From Ptiloglossa arizonensis (Eukaryota > Arthropoda > Insecta > Hymenoptera > Colletidae): a stretch of 64,000 nt of DNA. Position 1 is the first letter of the stretch. Every line of letters starts with the position of its first letter. Below are positions 52,301 through 64,000 of the stretch, in pieces. The stretch covers positions 62,001 through 126,000 of the forward strand of contig NC_135060.1 of the NCBI RefSeq assembly GCF_051014685.1, written 5' to 3'. The translations under genes and the position numbers were made by a program. The notes beneath the pieces were generated by a model. That model was given only the letters and a program-made list of their open reading frames with translations. It was not told the origin of the DNA and ran no database searches.

Positions 52301-55300
52301 ACGTTTTGCGACAACAAGTGTCGCTGGCCAGCAGCCAATTCGTTACAATCGCTATATATTATTTCACGTGGTATCGTAACGCCCTGCAATTTTCATTTTT
52401 TTTCGCAAGTACGTCACCGGTATAAATTAACGTCACCCTTTTCGGGTCACGATCCACGCGAGACCAACTTCTTGGCCCGTTTCCTTCGACGCGATTTGCG
52501 CGGCAACCCGTATTCCCATTCGTTTAAACGCATTTCAATTTTTCCCTTCTGTACAGGGGCTACGGACAAACGGAGCGAAGAATCTCTGGAACAAACTGGA
52601 CGTTCCATTTCGGCGTACGAGGTTAACCTTGAACCGATATTTTACCATCGCGAATGGAGCTTCGATTAACGACAATACATAGTTATACGTAGCTCGCTTT
52701 CTTTTTCATTTTCCTTTTCTTCTCTTTCTTTCTTTGTTCGATAACGCGTTGGTAAATATTTACAAATACTTTCACCGCATTAACGACCTTCTCCTCGAGA
52801 TACATTACACTGGACGATATCCTGAATAATCTGCTCCCTTAATGTTTAAAAATGTTCGTATTTAATATAACTTGATGTAATATACGCGGGACGATGCAAG
52901 GAAAGAGAGAGAGAGAGAGAGAGAGAGGGGAGTATTTGATAAAAATTGGTGCGTAAATGTTTAAATATCACTGTATTACAAATACGTTGGAGGGTGTACG
53001 TTCCCGAGTGTTTTGGTTCAAGTCTGGGATAGGTCTGGGTAGGAGAACGACACTTACGACACGTTTCGAGCGATGGTAACGGCGAAGAACTCGGCGCAAC
53101 AAAGTACAAAAATTACAATACTTTAAAGCTGCGAGTCTTGGCAATCGTTCGTAACTTGTAGATAATTTAGACGAAAGGTTACTCGGGACTCTATCTTTTC
53201 GCGTGTTTCATAATCGATACATCACGTATGCGATATTGGTACAACGATGACGCGTTACGTGTACAGCGATTATTCCGGTGGTATAAATTAACGCCGGGTT
53301 CGTTGGGTGTCTATAAAAAATGGTATATCGGAAAACTGATATCATCGAAGCTCTTCCAGATTTACAGACCCGACCGTTCTAAATTTTAACGCCGATAGAG
53401 GTACACTTCAAAACTGAGTCAGTATCCCGCAGGCGTTCGTGTATTCTTTCGGATGTTTTCCTATTTGGAAAACGTCTATTAGGAATACGTTCTGCTTACA
53501 AATGTCTTGTCGAAACAGCGTTACAGTCAGCAAGACCATTCGTTAAACGTATATCTGCCATTTCTGCGTTCGTGTGGTCTGCCGTTTGCTACTTTAAGTA
53601 GAATTTATCAAAGAACTGGATCAGAAATTACCAATAAAATTTTAGATTGCCGATAGATTATTATCCAACAACGAATATTATTCTCTAACGAACAATTCGT
53701 CAAAGATCATAGTTCTTAATAAGTCGAACGATCAAACAAGTATACTTGTGTATATTCGAAAAGGTTCCACCTTGGCGTTAGTTGGGTGAACGATACCGAT
53801 CCGATGCGGAAAATTGTACAAAAAGTTTATTTACGACGACCAGGAAAAAATGATCACGGAATCGATGAGAGGATAAAAATTAAGATAATAGTTTTTCCCT
53901 CTATCGACTATAATTTTTAATCACATATTGGATGTATTTTCAGTTTTATATATACGTTACGAGTCCTTGGAACTTTTACAATCTTCTTGCCTGCCGCAAA
54001 TTTATTTTTTTGTTACAATTTTCCGTACGGATCGATATTTCTGATCGACGAAGGCTGTGCGGACTATCGATCGATTTTAGCTTTTTACAAAGCATTTTCC
54101 TTTTTCATCGAACGATCGATCAAAGTGTATAAGATATTCCTTTAATTCGTTTAATTCGTTTAATTCGTTTAATTCGTTTCGGGTTTGAAATATCAAACGA
54201 AATAGGATGTGAAAATAAACTGGCGTTTCATCCAGGTTTCGTTAGTGGATTCGTCAATAAGACTAAGTAAACCTTTCCCGAGACGCGACTATAATTTCAC
54301 CGACTCTGGTTTTGGACTGCTTTGAATCGAACGTTCGTAGCGAGCTATCGATATTTAACGGAGGCCATCTGGCAACGAATACACGAAAGAGAAGAATGTT
54401 ACTCGATTTGTATTAGAAATGGTAGGCCGCGAACTGTTCTTATCCAGAAAATAGACTCAAGTGATTTATAGAATATTATGAAACTGCTTAGAAAGAGTCA
54501 GCAAGGCCGCGCGTGACGTGTAAAACGTTCACGGTAAAAAAACAGCCGAGTGGGATCAATTGTGCTACTTTAGTTTGTAACGAGAATTATCGAAATATGA
54601 GAATGCTTCCAACTCGGACATCAACGTCGGAAAGAGGATGAAATGGGTGAAACGTGGACAATCTGGAGAAAACAGGGGACGCCTGTATTTTCCCGAATGG
54701 AAAGTACTATTCGATTCGTCGAGGATCGTTTGTACGTTAACGGCACAGAACAGAGGTTCGGGAACGTCTATTCGAGTTTCGGGTCGATATTATTTGGTTT
54801 CGGTTTTCGAAGCTCCTTTTCGTTTCTTTCGCATAAAATAGTTTTCGTTTTCAATTATTTTCGGGACAATTGGGTTCGCTAGTTCTCTCGAAAGCGGGGT
54901 AGTTAGCGATTTCGATCTCGATCCGCGAGGAGAATAACTTTGTTACTTCGATACGAGAGACCATTATCTCGACGTTTTATTTCATTTATTTGATAATAAA
55001 TATCTTTGGACTCTCCTTGGTGTCGTTTTTTCGCTTTACGATGAGTATTTTGCACCGATGTTGGTACAGATGGAAATAATTTTTGCAAACTTAACAGTCA
55101 AGTATTAAAGTAGTTAATTCAATTTTCTTCACTTTTAAGGGCGCCCTCGTAACATAACGTCCTGAGGGGTGTTCCTCGTCTCCTTGCCTTGGGACGCCTC
55201 TGCCAACAATATACATCGACTCTTTTTATTATTTACTTGTTCCAAGATCGCACGTAGTAAATACTCGTTCCGATATATAGTATCCGGAGAAACGCCCTGT

Positions 55301-58300
55301 TCGCGCAAAAACGATAACTCTCGCCCCGGTGACCTTAAACAAAAATGTCGACAAGTTTCTTATTCTTCGCGAATGCGGTTATCGTGGCAATCGGTTGGCA
55401 AAATGTAGTTAATTGACAAACTGCTTCAAAATTTCACGTACACTGCGAGAATACACTCGTCTAAACTTCGGTCGAAAGTTTTCCAACATTTTGTCCAAGT
55501 TTCTGACTTGAAATTTAAAAAAATGTAACAAGAGCGAAATCATATTTGTTTTTATCTCCAAACCGAACGGGCAACCGAACCGTTTCGAATACATTCGGCA
55601 CCTATATACGTGTACATTTTAAATTTATTGTAAGGTAAAAGTAAGCACCGAAGCTGTGGAAAATGTTCGTAACAAGATTTCCTATTCGAATTTTCGTTTA
55701 AAAATTGCACACTTCGTAAAGAGCGACGCAATCGTCGGGAAAATCTTGTTGAACTTTCACTCGTAGTTAAGAGGAAGATACTTAGAAGATCATACAAGTT
55801 ATGTGTTTAGCATCGAGGCCAAGGGATGCCTCTCAAGTTCGGCCAGTCTTCCGACGGCTTGCTTCCGCGCCCCACGTGTGTCTGTTACCGTGTCCGAATA
55901 CTCGATCCGTCCTCTTCTTCTGTGTTCTCGTTTATTTGCTTCGTTTGTTTCCTCCTTTCGATCGTTTGGTGCCATTTTGAAATCGTTTCGTTCAATGATC
56001 GATCGATCTCGAACGAAATTGTACGGTTACCGTTGCGCGCGCGAACACCTCGAACCTGATCGTTTCGAGCTAAAAGTGTTCGTCGTTTGAGACAAACACC
56101 CGAGAAGAAGAGATTCGCCGGAGGAATGATCGTCCCTCGATTCGAAGAAAGAGTCACCCGGTCGAACTAGAGACCAAAGAGGACCAAAGAGGAAACAAAT
56201 GGACGAGAGGAATATCCGTGTTTCGATCCATTGTACCAGCTGACCGAGAAGCGAGCAGAAGCGTGAGCAAAATGTACAGAGCGAAATCGTTACTACCCGT
56301 TCGACCGCAAAATTCAATTAACGTGGAGTCTTTCGACGAGTATCGCGAAAGAAGCGATCGAGAGAAAGAACCAGGCGACGTACAGTGACCAACGTACCTT
56401 CTTCGTTCTTCGTTCTTCGATATTCCGTGCGAGCTTTCGACGCAAGAAAGGCTTTGAAACGAGCCGACACGAATGGATAAACAATTTTACGCGTCGCGGA
56501 ATCTGGACGAGAATTTAATGGAAAGTTGTCGATATCGTCGATTTTCTGGGATCAGCCTCGACGCGAGCTCCTCTCCGTCGGTATATCTCCGTTTAAAACC
56601 AGGCTCGAACGGCAGCGAGCGTTATTAGAGATATACTTCTGTTGGAATAGTTTGCGCGTGGCCGCAAGATTTCTACGAAGGTTAAAAGTCGACATCGACT
56701 GTCGATCACCGTCAAAAATGCCTCTGATGTTAAAGATGATCGATGTTTTCGGATCGCTACGGTCTCTCTTCAAAGTTGAACGTATCTCCGAAGACACGTT
56801 GATATTCCGTTTGCATTATCGCGCCACAGTCGCTCTGCTTCTGGGTGGTTGTGTGACGTTGGCGTGCAAAAGCATTTCCGGCTCGCCTATACACTGCGAG
56901 GCTTCCGGTTCCGTGGACAAGGTCGTCTTGGAGACTTTCTGCTGGCTTCACACCACCTACAGCATGGTGCACGCGTTCAACATGAGCCTCGGCCAGGCGG
57001 TGCCTTATCCCGGCGTCGCGAACAGCAAGGGCGAGGGAATACACGGCCACGCTCCTCACCCCTTGGTCAAACAGCACAAGTATTATCAGTGGGTCATCTT
57101 CTTTCTGCTGTTACAAGTACGAGAGAACCGTTCCTATTATATTTCCGACCATAAGTATATCATCTAAGCCAGGTCCGGCGAATTCATTTTTGCGCCCACA
57201 ATTCAAAGAAACGTGACAATTTCTCGAAAGTAAATACAAGTAGGAAATCTATAAGCAACGACTTGTCCACGTTACTTTGTTTATTCGAAGCGTAGTAATT
57301 TCGACTACGAGACCGAAAACGAACGTTCAAGAAGCTGGCCAATCACGGGTATTAACCTGCACGTTTATCGAAAACAATGAGAATTTAAAAAACAACTTAT
57401 TCGATTAAACGTGGCTAAATATTATACAATTGGAGATCGTTGGAATCAGTTACGGACAAGTTGAAATATCAAAGTACGCGTTATTAATAATATTTACTAT
57501 TTTTAGCTTCGATATTAAAAGTTAGAGAAAATCAAAAATGATGCTAGATCGCAAAGATTTGTAAAAATTTACAATCAATATCGGTTTCTCGGTTATCGAA
57601 AAAATGGCCATTTTTTAATACCCTCCCTTACAATCGCTATTACCGATTACACTGTGTCCGTAGGTAACGCGTTCCGAATGTTTTTCGCGTTGTTAATTCC
57701 ACGCGGATCAACTTCTTTAGATTTATCGTTCTTTCTTCATTTTTATTTTCATTTTCATTTCAGATGTTATGCAACGTTTGTACGTATCTTGGCAAAGAAA
57801 CACCAACGTGTTTAAATTTCTTTGCCGTAAGCGATCTTAAACCATCCCCACGCGATATTGTATTCTACTGTACGTATACCAACGTGAGTCGTTTGCTTCG
57901 AAAGTTACACTCCCTTGACGAATTTTTCATTTCTCGTTTCAATTTATAAATATTTAAAGGCAATTGTAAAAATATTTTTTTACATTTCTACATGAAAATG
58001 TTCATATTTCTTCTTTCACGTAACTCTTCATTATTTTTGTTACCGAGTATAATTTCACTTGTTTACCCGACTACTATATGTAGCCCGAGTTAACTCGGGT
58101 GAGTCATTCGAACGACTAAAATTAAACGGATGCATGTGCACCCCTTTGCGAACAAAAATATTGAAGAAAACTTTATCCGCTATTCAAATACATAGCGTAG
58201 CCATGAAAAGCGTGTACAAGGATATACTTACGCGGAGGTACCTACAATTATCTATCTATAAATTTACGTAACTCTGGGAGTTATTGAATTACTTGAGCCA

Positions 58301-61300
58301 ACAGAGCTGGTCTCGAATTGCCAAGTATTCTATTTGAAGCGTGAGCTAAACGAAAATATCTGTTAGCGTAATGTAGAAAGTGCGTGTTTTGTTTGTCGTC
58401 GCTGGGGTAACGAACATATTGACTTAACCTCTCCAAGGATACTGGCACACGCGTATACCATTTTAACTCATTTTAAATATCGTAGCACGGAAGTGATCCC
58501 TTCGTGATTACATTTCTCAATAATGTAACGCAGCGACATCATCGCGTTGACAGGTGTCATGGATCGATATCGGTTTCATTCTTTGCGTGCATTGAAACTG
58601 TGTTATAGGGAGACGTATTATAATTTACGATAGGGTGTAAACGAATATTATTAATATATGTAGAAAAATGTGGACAATTTGAATGCGTCTTTTTACTTAT
58701 TGATCGACCGTCGAACTTTAACTTCAAAGTAATCCGTTCGAAGTGGAGCGTAATCGGTAAGGGATCCTAGCAGGCCCTGCATTGCGCGCCGAGAAATTGG
58801 TAGATCGGTAAGGGACCGTATACATGTATACCGATCGGTATATAGTACACAGAGGGGGTCAGTTTTCCCTCTGGTGGCAAGCGTGGCTAGTGCCGGCACA
58901 ATCTTCTAACCATCGCTAAAGGAAACCGATATTGTAGCAGAGATGAACGAATTCCAATTATTGCATATGTTATTCATCGGCGTTTGAAAGATATTGTCAC
59001 AATGGCATTGGTTATTTTATATTTTAAATTAAGCGATTCAATTATACGATATCGATACCAAATAATAATGCATTGTGTGAATTCGAAATAAAAGTAGTAT
59101 ATATATTGCGTTCTTACGAAAATTCTTTAAAAAATTTCCCTTTGTCTCCTACCGTTTTCAAGATAATATTGCAAGTACTGCTTTAGAGCAGTTTCTCGTA
59201 CGTTTCACTTCTCTGTAAATCGTACAGTAGGTTCGGTAAAAGTTGATTCCCAATTTACACAATCTATGGCAGTCACTTTGAAATTTGGTTCGAAATTGTA
59301 TCTTTTTCCTTTCGTATACGAAAATGGAAGTACTCGTTCGGAGAGCCGATTGTCAGGTAATTGTCACACTTTAAAAGAAGAGACAGATGTTTACACTGTG
59401 TTCATTGTTTTCTGGTTATCGATCAATTGTGACTAGATTATAACCATTCGCATAAGCCAAGGTTGTGCCAGATGCCTTCGGCTGGCTTCGTCCTAACGAT
59501 AATACAGTAAATGACTTCGAAAGACGAAAACCTTCTCTTTGGAAGGTTGCGGGCAACTGGAAGTAGTAATGGAACCGATACGATTATCTATCGAAGCAAG
59601 TCAATAGGAAAATACTTGACGGGAAGTATCGAAAGATATCGAAATATTTTATACAACAATGAACATATCCCACTATACTTTTATAAAAAAAAGTAAAATA
59701 CTGAGAGAATTCTCAAGTGTAAGTAATCGTAAGTACGAGAGATGTTTACATTATTCTTGTACAGATCGATAGGGGTTGGAAGAGCTTTTTCGTCAATTAT
59801 TTTCACAGTGTAAAGTTTCGTGAAAAATTTTTTTTACAGTTGTCTCTTTAGCATATATGTACATATAGTACTTTGAATATTCGCATCCGTTGGATTTAAG
59901 CCATCGTTGAGTATACGTACGTACCAAGTATTAGGTATTTATGACCTTCCTGCATTTGCACAAATTGGAGTCGAGGAATATTTTGAGGTATTATTGGCGA
60001 ATTATTACGAAGAAATCCTTCAGTTTTTTTTTTATTTCTCACAAACGTTAACGATAAATCGTTGCTTTTCCGTAAAAATCGTGCCACAGGGAATCAATAA
60101 TTAAGCGGGGATAATAATTCTCGACAGTTTCGATTACTTTTCTTTTCTTTGGACACGTTATCGATAATATTTCTTTGATAATACTCGCGGGGTCGAGTAG
60201 CGGAAGAGCGCAACGTCGATCGATCGTGTCAATGTTTACACTTTGTCGTGTTAAACCAACGTTTAAGTTGAACACTTTACGACGTTCGAATACTTTTGCG
60301 ATGTTCGTACAGTCAATGTTTCCATGGAAAGTTTTGTAAACATTATCGAATGTTCTTCAAGTTTAACACGTATAATCCTGCCACTTGTACGTTATTGTTG
60401 CAATAAAAATATTTTGAAACTCGCGTTGCAACTTTACCGTTTTAAATATCGAACGTTTCATTCGAGGCGGTTCGAATTCTTTCGTGCTCCATTGTACCAG
60501 TATTTTAGTATCGGGTTGTAACACGTGAAACCCGTTCGAATGTTTCGCGTCTTTTGAATACGTTATATAGTACGAAGAAACATATCGTTGGCCTCCGATA
60601 CGTGTCGACCGAATTGAGAATCGTATCGTGGTATTTTGTTTAAAGAAGCGTTGAAATTTGCTCGGTTGAGTCGAGAAACACGAAAAGAAAAGAACCGATA
60701 ACGAACGAAACGATCGAAAAAGTATCTTCCGTGGGGATTTCCTCTTGTTTAACCAAAATTATCCACTTGCGGCGTGCTTCCACGCGGAATGATGCGTTCA
60801 ACTGGCACGTGAGCACGGTTGAAGTATAGCCAGCTTCGTTCTATTTTCAACCATGGATTTTCCCTTTTTGTTGGATTCGCGTGGACGTTGCTGTTCGATG
60901 CGAAAGCGAGACGGCCCTATTCAATGGCCAGATTCTTTCCCATAGCAATTCGCAGCTTACAATTCCTAGTAATCCCCAAAGGGTGTAAAATTATCCAGAT
61001 AATAGATATTGGACAATGGTACATCATTTTATATCGATAATTATAATTATCTCTATACGGTTACTCGCAAAACTTCCCATCCGGCGTGTAAAACATTCTA
61101 AAGTTGGAATTTTTTTCGAGAAGGGGGCTTGTAGGTGGTACTTGCTCTTGTTCTTTTGACAAAAATATACACGAGAGAAGTTATCGAGAAATAAATTTGT
61201 GCATCTTTCCGTTCTACGCGAATTTTTAAGAGAATCGGTGATGAACCAAAAAATATAAATCTCGCGTCATCGCAAAGTTCCCATCGGGGGGGGGGGATTG

Positions 61301-63826
61301 AAAATTGAATTTGGAAACATTCGTGTTCGGTATAGTTTCTTCCTGCATTTAACGTAGTTCTAAAAAGAGTTGAAATTTATCGGCCAGGTTCGGTAAGTTA
61401 TACGTTACTATATAACGCACGATATATTTTACCGATTTGTACGTAGAGAAATAAATCATTCGAATATTTCGAAACGATATTTTACCGAACAACGTCAAAT
61501 ACGTTGGTCGGTTAATTGGAAATATAGTAAGGTTCGTAATAATAATATTTACAATGTATGGTGCAGCCGTAATAAATTATTTATCGTTTAAGAGAATATT
61601 TCAACGAAGGAAAATCGAAATAGAAGCGAAAAGAAAATGTTGGAAATTGGTAACCATCTTTTAAAAACGATACGAATTAAATTATGGATACGTTCGTACG
61701 CATGTGTAACGAAATATAGTAGACGTGTATTTAAAGTTACACGTACGAAGGTACGCGTACGTTGAATCATTTGTACAGACATACGAGTATAGTACGTTAA
61801 ATATACGCGTCCACGCGTATTTAAATACACGTGCGTTAGAGCTCTCCGGTAAGTAGTCCTAACGTTAATCGTAATTTATACAGCGAGCATCCGTCGGTAG
61901 GATTATGTGTAAAATGGTGACACGGTAAGCCGTATGTACCAGTATTCGATCATAAAGAGCAACAAACATTCAGAATTGGAAAAATATTTATTCGATTCAC
62001 GACTCGCAAGTAAGACGTTACTCGTTATCTAAATTAGAATTTGTTCAGCATTTGTATATAATTTTTCAAAGTGTACTCAATCTGTCGCACGTTCACGTTA
62101 ATTGTTCAAAGTTATTTTTAAGCGCGTGTTATCGCAGTTTCGAAGCTCTATCGAAAGGCTCGCCACTTGGCGTGCAACGACCTAATATTTCACTCATCCT
62201 TGTTTCGTTATTTCCGTTTACATGGACGAAACGCGTCCGTAATGTGCCCGTTTTAAGACCGACATCGCGATCTTTAACGGCTCTCGTAACAGAATTCCAT
62301 GGTGATACATATAGCATCTTGGGCGTCTTCGGGACAACGTAAACTCGTTATCCAAATGAATTGCTCCTAAATCAACAGCAATTGATCAATCCGTCGGCTT
62401 AAAACAATACCGCCGTTTACTACGATTTTATTGCTTCCAACGAAATGTGCAACCAATTTGATATCTTTATGTGCACGCGAAGCGTTACGCGGAGCGATAC
62501 GCGCGACGATATTAAATATAGTAGCTACGAAGACTCGGAAAACCTGGACTTCTCGAGTCCCTGGCAATAAGCAAGAAAGTTTTACGCACTTTGCTAAAGC
62601 GGTTTACATTCTCCGCGTTTTCATATTTTTCAACGCGAGCGATGTATTTATTTGAAGAGTTGCTTCGATTTTTTGCTTCGATAGAGTAGAATGTACGTAT
62701 TCCATTTAGCGTATCCTCCTTTCGAGGAACTCTGTTCTTTCGGGTAAACGTTCAGGGTTGAAGCTACCCTACCGCTCTACCTATCGTACCGGTGTCTCTT
62801 CTGGTTTTCGTTGTTGCTCGTCGCGAGGCATTCGTTCGATTCGTTCAATTTCTTCGTATAGACAAAGTACGCGAGTCGGTAGACACGCCGTCTGTGTCTC
62901 AAATATGGAGGAAAGCTGTTCTATTCATAGTTTTAAACGCGGCACAGAAACAATATCTAGTCTGCGCGGCTAGTTTTGCTGCACACACGCGAACACACAA
63001 CTACAGGGTGATTCAGAAATACAGTTCGTACTTCGGGGGAGAAATCTACACGTTCAGCGAATACGCGTCCCGTGTTCCTTGCTTCTCGAGTTACGAAGAA
63101 TTAAAGAACAAGTTGGAAGTGTTCGCCCAATATCTTGATAGACGTTGATTATTTTAGAACGTTTTACAACGGCGGAAATAATTGACACGGTTGCAGATAG
63201 AGTTTGCCACTTACCTGTCGAGACGGTTGCGATATTACCCGCTACTCCGTATCGCGTACGTTCATCCTGTATTATACTCGTGTTCGGTCGGAAACATTAA
63301 TCACGATGAAACTTTTTGGTTCGCAGGATAGTGGCCAATTCCTGGCTCGGTCAATACTACTTTTCTCCTCTTTCTTCGTTACGAAGTAATTACCGTGTAC
63401 GTTCCGTTCATTTTAGCGATAAATCAGGGGAATCACCCGAATATACGAAATGCACGGTGTCGCTTACGATGCGTGTAGGTGTATTACACTGTGGTGGTAA
63501 CGAGCAGGAAAATAACGCGTGTACGGATACGCCTACCGTACGATGGTAGAAATCGGTTAAGGGTTAAATTCACGTTTGTTGACCGGTGTTTACGGTTTCG
63601 TTACAGGCGATTCTTTTCTACACGCCTCGATGGCTGTGGAAAGGTTGGGAAGGTGGCAAGATCCATGCGCTGATGATGGACCTCGACATAGGTCTGTGTT
63701 CCGAGGTCGAGAAGAAACAGAAGAAGAAGATGCTGCTCGACTATCTGTGGGAGAATCTTCGTTATCACAATTGGTGGGCTTACAGGTACTACCTCTGCGA
63801 AGTTCTCGCCCTGGCGAATGTGGTCG
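49327..63826 (+). CDS. shakB: Innexin shaking-B, distal first coding exon plus first common exon (3' part beyond window)
   Basis: Exon 49327-49689 (121 residues) joins in phase 0 to exon 63607-63826 (73 codons plus one base); the gene continues past the right edge. The N-terminus MLDIFRGLK is that of insect ShakB. Landmarks: [18 protein letters not shown] with loop cysteines C54 and C69; [13 protein letters not shown] at 110-114; then [52 protein letters not shown] in the common exon, nearly identical to known ShakB. ShakB makes the electrical synapses of the giant-fibre and other rapid circuits in Drosophila. About 194 of an expected roughly 370 residues are in the window; segments 3-4 and the second loop are mostly outside. 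Donors are GTAATC at 49690 and GTGAGT at 63827; the acceptor at 63606 is TTACAG. The ATG context caaaATG is good for insects. Confidence 0.95.
54141..54178 (+). repeat. Nine-base tandem repeat (TTTAATTCG)4
   Basis: Four consecutive perfect units of tttaattcg, inside shakB intron 1. Confidence 0.9.
56000..56717 (+). promoter_or_regulatory. shakB: Probable internal shakB promoter and leader
   Basis: CpG-rich DNA directly upstream of the proximal first coding exon. The coding frame stays open for 64 codons upstream of the first ATG (56718) but contains no ATG, consistent with untranslated leader. No splice acceptor is needed to explain the exon, so an internal promoter is the simplest reading. 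No TATA box was identified. Confidence 0.35.
56718..57116 (+). CDS. shakB: shakB alternative (proximal) first coding exon
   Basis: This exon encodes an innexin N-terminus of 133 residues. It has [13 protein letters not shown], then [10 protein letters not shown] before segment 1, loop cysteines C60 and C75, [17 protein letters not shown], and YYQWV at 122-126 with segment 2 ending LLLQ. It ends at CAA followed by donor GTACGAG, phase 0, exactly where the distal first exon (49689) ends, so it can splice to the common exon at 63607. Drosophila shakB likewise makes isoforms (Neural/Lethal) from alternative first exons with distinct promoters. Three in-frame ATGs lie within 19 bases (56718, 56727, 56736); the third aligns best with other innexin starts, so 127 residues is the alternative. 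Unusual: the (T/S)RQYVG-type motif before the first cysteine is replaced by [13 protein letters not shown] separate innexin gene whose other exons were lost is less likely. Confidence 0.85.
57117..63606 (+). other. shakB: shakB intron between the alternative first exon and the common exon
   Basis: No further innexin exon was found. A perfect palindrome CCCGAGTTAACTCGGG lies at 58084-58099. Direct repeats of atcggtaaggga and a gtatacatgtatac palindrome lie within 58753-58831, and an eleven-base G run at 61286-61296. An unassigned open frame (62792-63148) on the + strand is noted in the findings. Confidence 0.6.
63607..63826 (+). CDS. shakB: shakB first common coding exon
   Basis: This 220-base exon starts in phase 0 with AILFYTPRW and ends in phase 1 inside the codon after ANVV, before donor GTGAGT. 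It encodes the end of segment 2, the cytoplasmic loop with WEGGKIHAL and a lysine cluster KKQKKK, and the beginning of segment 3. It serves both first exons. The following exon, expected to begin with the rest of the G-Q-M/W-F-L-MNRFF region, is not in the window. Confidence 0.93.
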
Positions 63827-64000
63827 GTGAGTGGCACCTTATTTCTTTTCCCGTCCCTGCTTTCGATCGATTCTCCGTTTCTTTTTTCCAGTTTTATCGC
63901 GCCACGGTGTAAAAATTGAATTTTGGAAGCGATCCGGATCCGTACAGTTACGTTACGTATCGATAATAAAATGTCCACTTTATAGGAAAAGGTAATGTTT

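Larger units (their letters stand above)
49690..56717 (+). other. shakB: shakB intron 1, part before the alternative first exon
   Basis: Intron sequence without recognised coding exons. It contains CT and GA dinucleotide arrays (50533-50553, 52903-52927) and a nine-base tttaattcg repeat (54141-54178). The right end, about 56000-56717, is richer in CpG and probably includes the promoter and leader of the second first exon. Confidence 0.6.

Noticed and set aside
52415..53295. Two TATA-like ggtataaattaacg sequences as promoters
   Set aside because: They share 14 bases (near 52420 and 53280) but lie mid-intron without nearby coding starts; evidence is too thin to call promoters.
56526..56717. 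64-residue N-terminal extension of the inner shakB exon
   Set aside because: The frame is open but begins at a TTG codon; the first in-frame ATG is at 56718, which also fits the innexin family better.

Overview
This window is animal nuclear DNA, most likely from a hymenopteran insect (bee-like). The sequence is AT-rich yet dense in CpG (runs of tcg, cga and acg everywhere), full of microsatellites, and its only recognisable genes are split by GT-AG introns. The Hymenoptera call is an inference from this base composition and from the protein matches. No bacterial-style operon, CRISPR array, rRNA or convincing intact tRNA was seen. The window carries a tandem cluster of three innexin (gap-junction channel) genes, all on the + strand: inx7 (2615-6451, seven coding exons, 402 aa, complete), ogre/inx1 (27082-32126, four coding exons, 361 aa, complete) and shaking-B (49327 to beyond the right edge). 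shakB shows two alternative coding first exons (49327-49689 and 56718-57116). Each ends in the same phase just after the second membrane segment begins, so either can be spliced to the common exon at 63607-63826; the remaining shakB exons lie outside the window. Innexins form hexameric or octameric channels in the plasma membrane, paired between cells as gap junctions. inx7 and ogre proteins can contribute to neural and epithelial coupling. ShakB is the electrical-synapse innexin in which alternative N-termini change channel properties in Drosophila. Layout: 1-2614 upstream DNA and probable inx7 leader; 2615-6451 inx7; 6452-27081 about 20 kb without recognised genes, holding repeats, a degenerate mariner-like MITE (22483-22718), a long TG array and a GC-rich ogre leader; 27082-32126 ogre; 32127-49326 about 17 kb of non-coding DNA with a CpG-rich promoter-like block (about 41760-42720), a heptamer minisatellite and a candidate minus-strand terminal exon (36517-36829); 49327-64000 the 5' half of shakB. 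The most interesting signals are the alternative shakB first exons (the inner one lacks part of a motif shared by other innexins), an intron present in ogre and shakB but absent from inx7 at the same codon, an over-represented ATATAGTA/TACTATAT octamer through the window, the MITE, and unassigned open frames on the minus strand.
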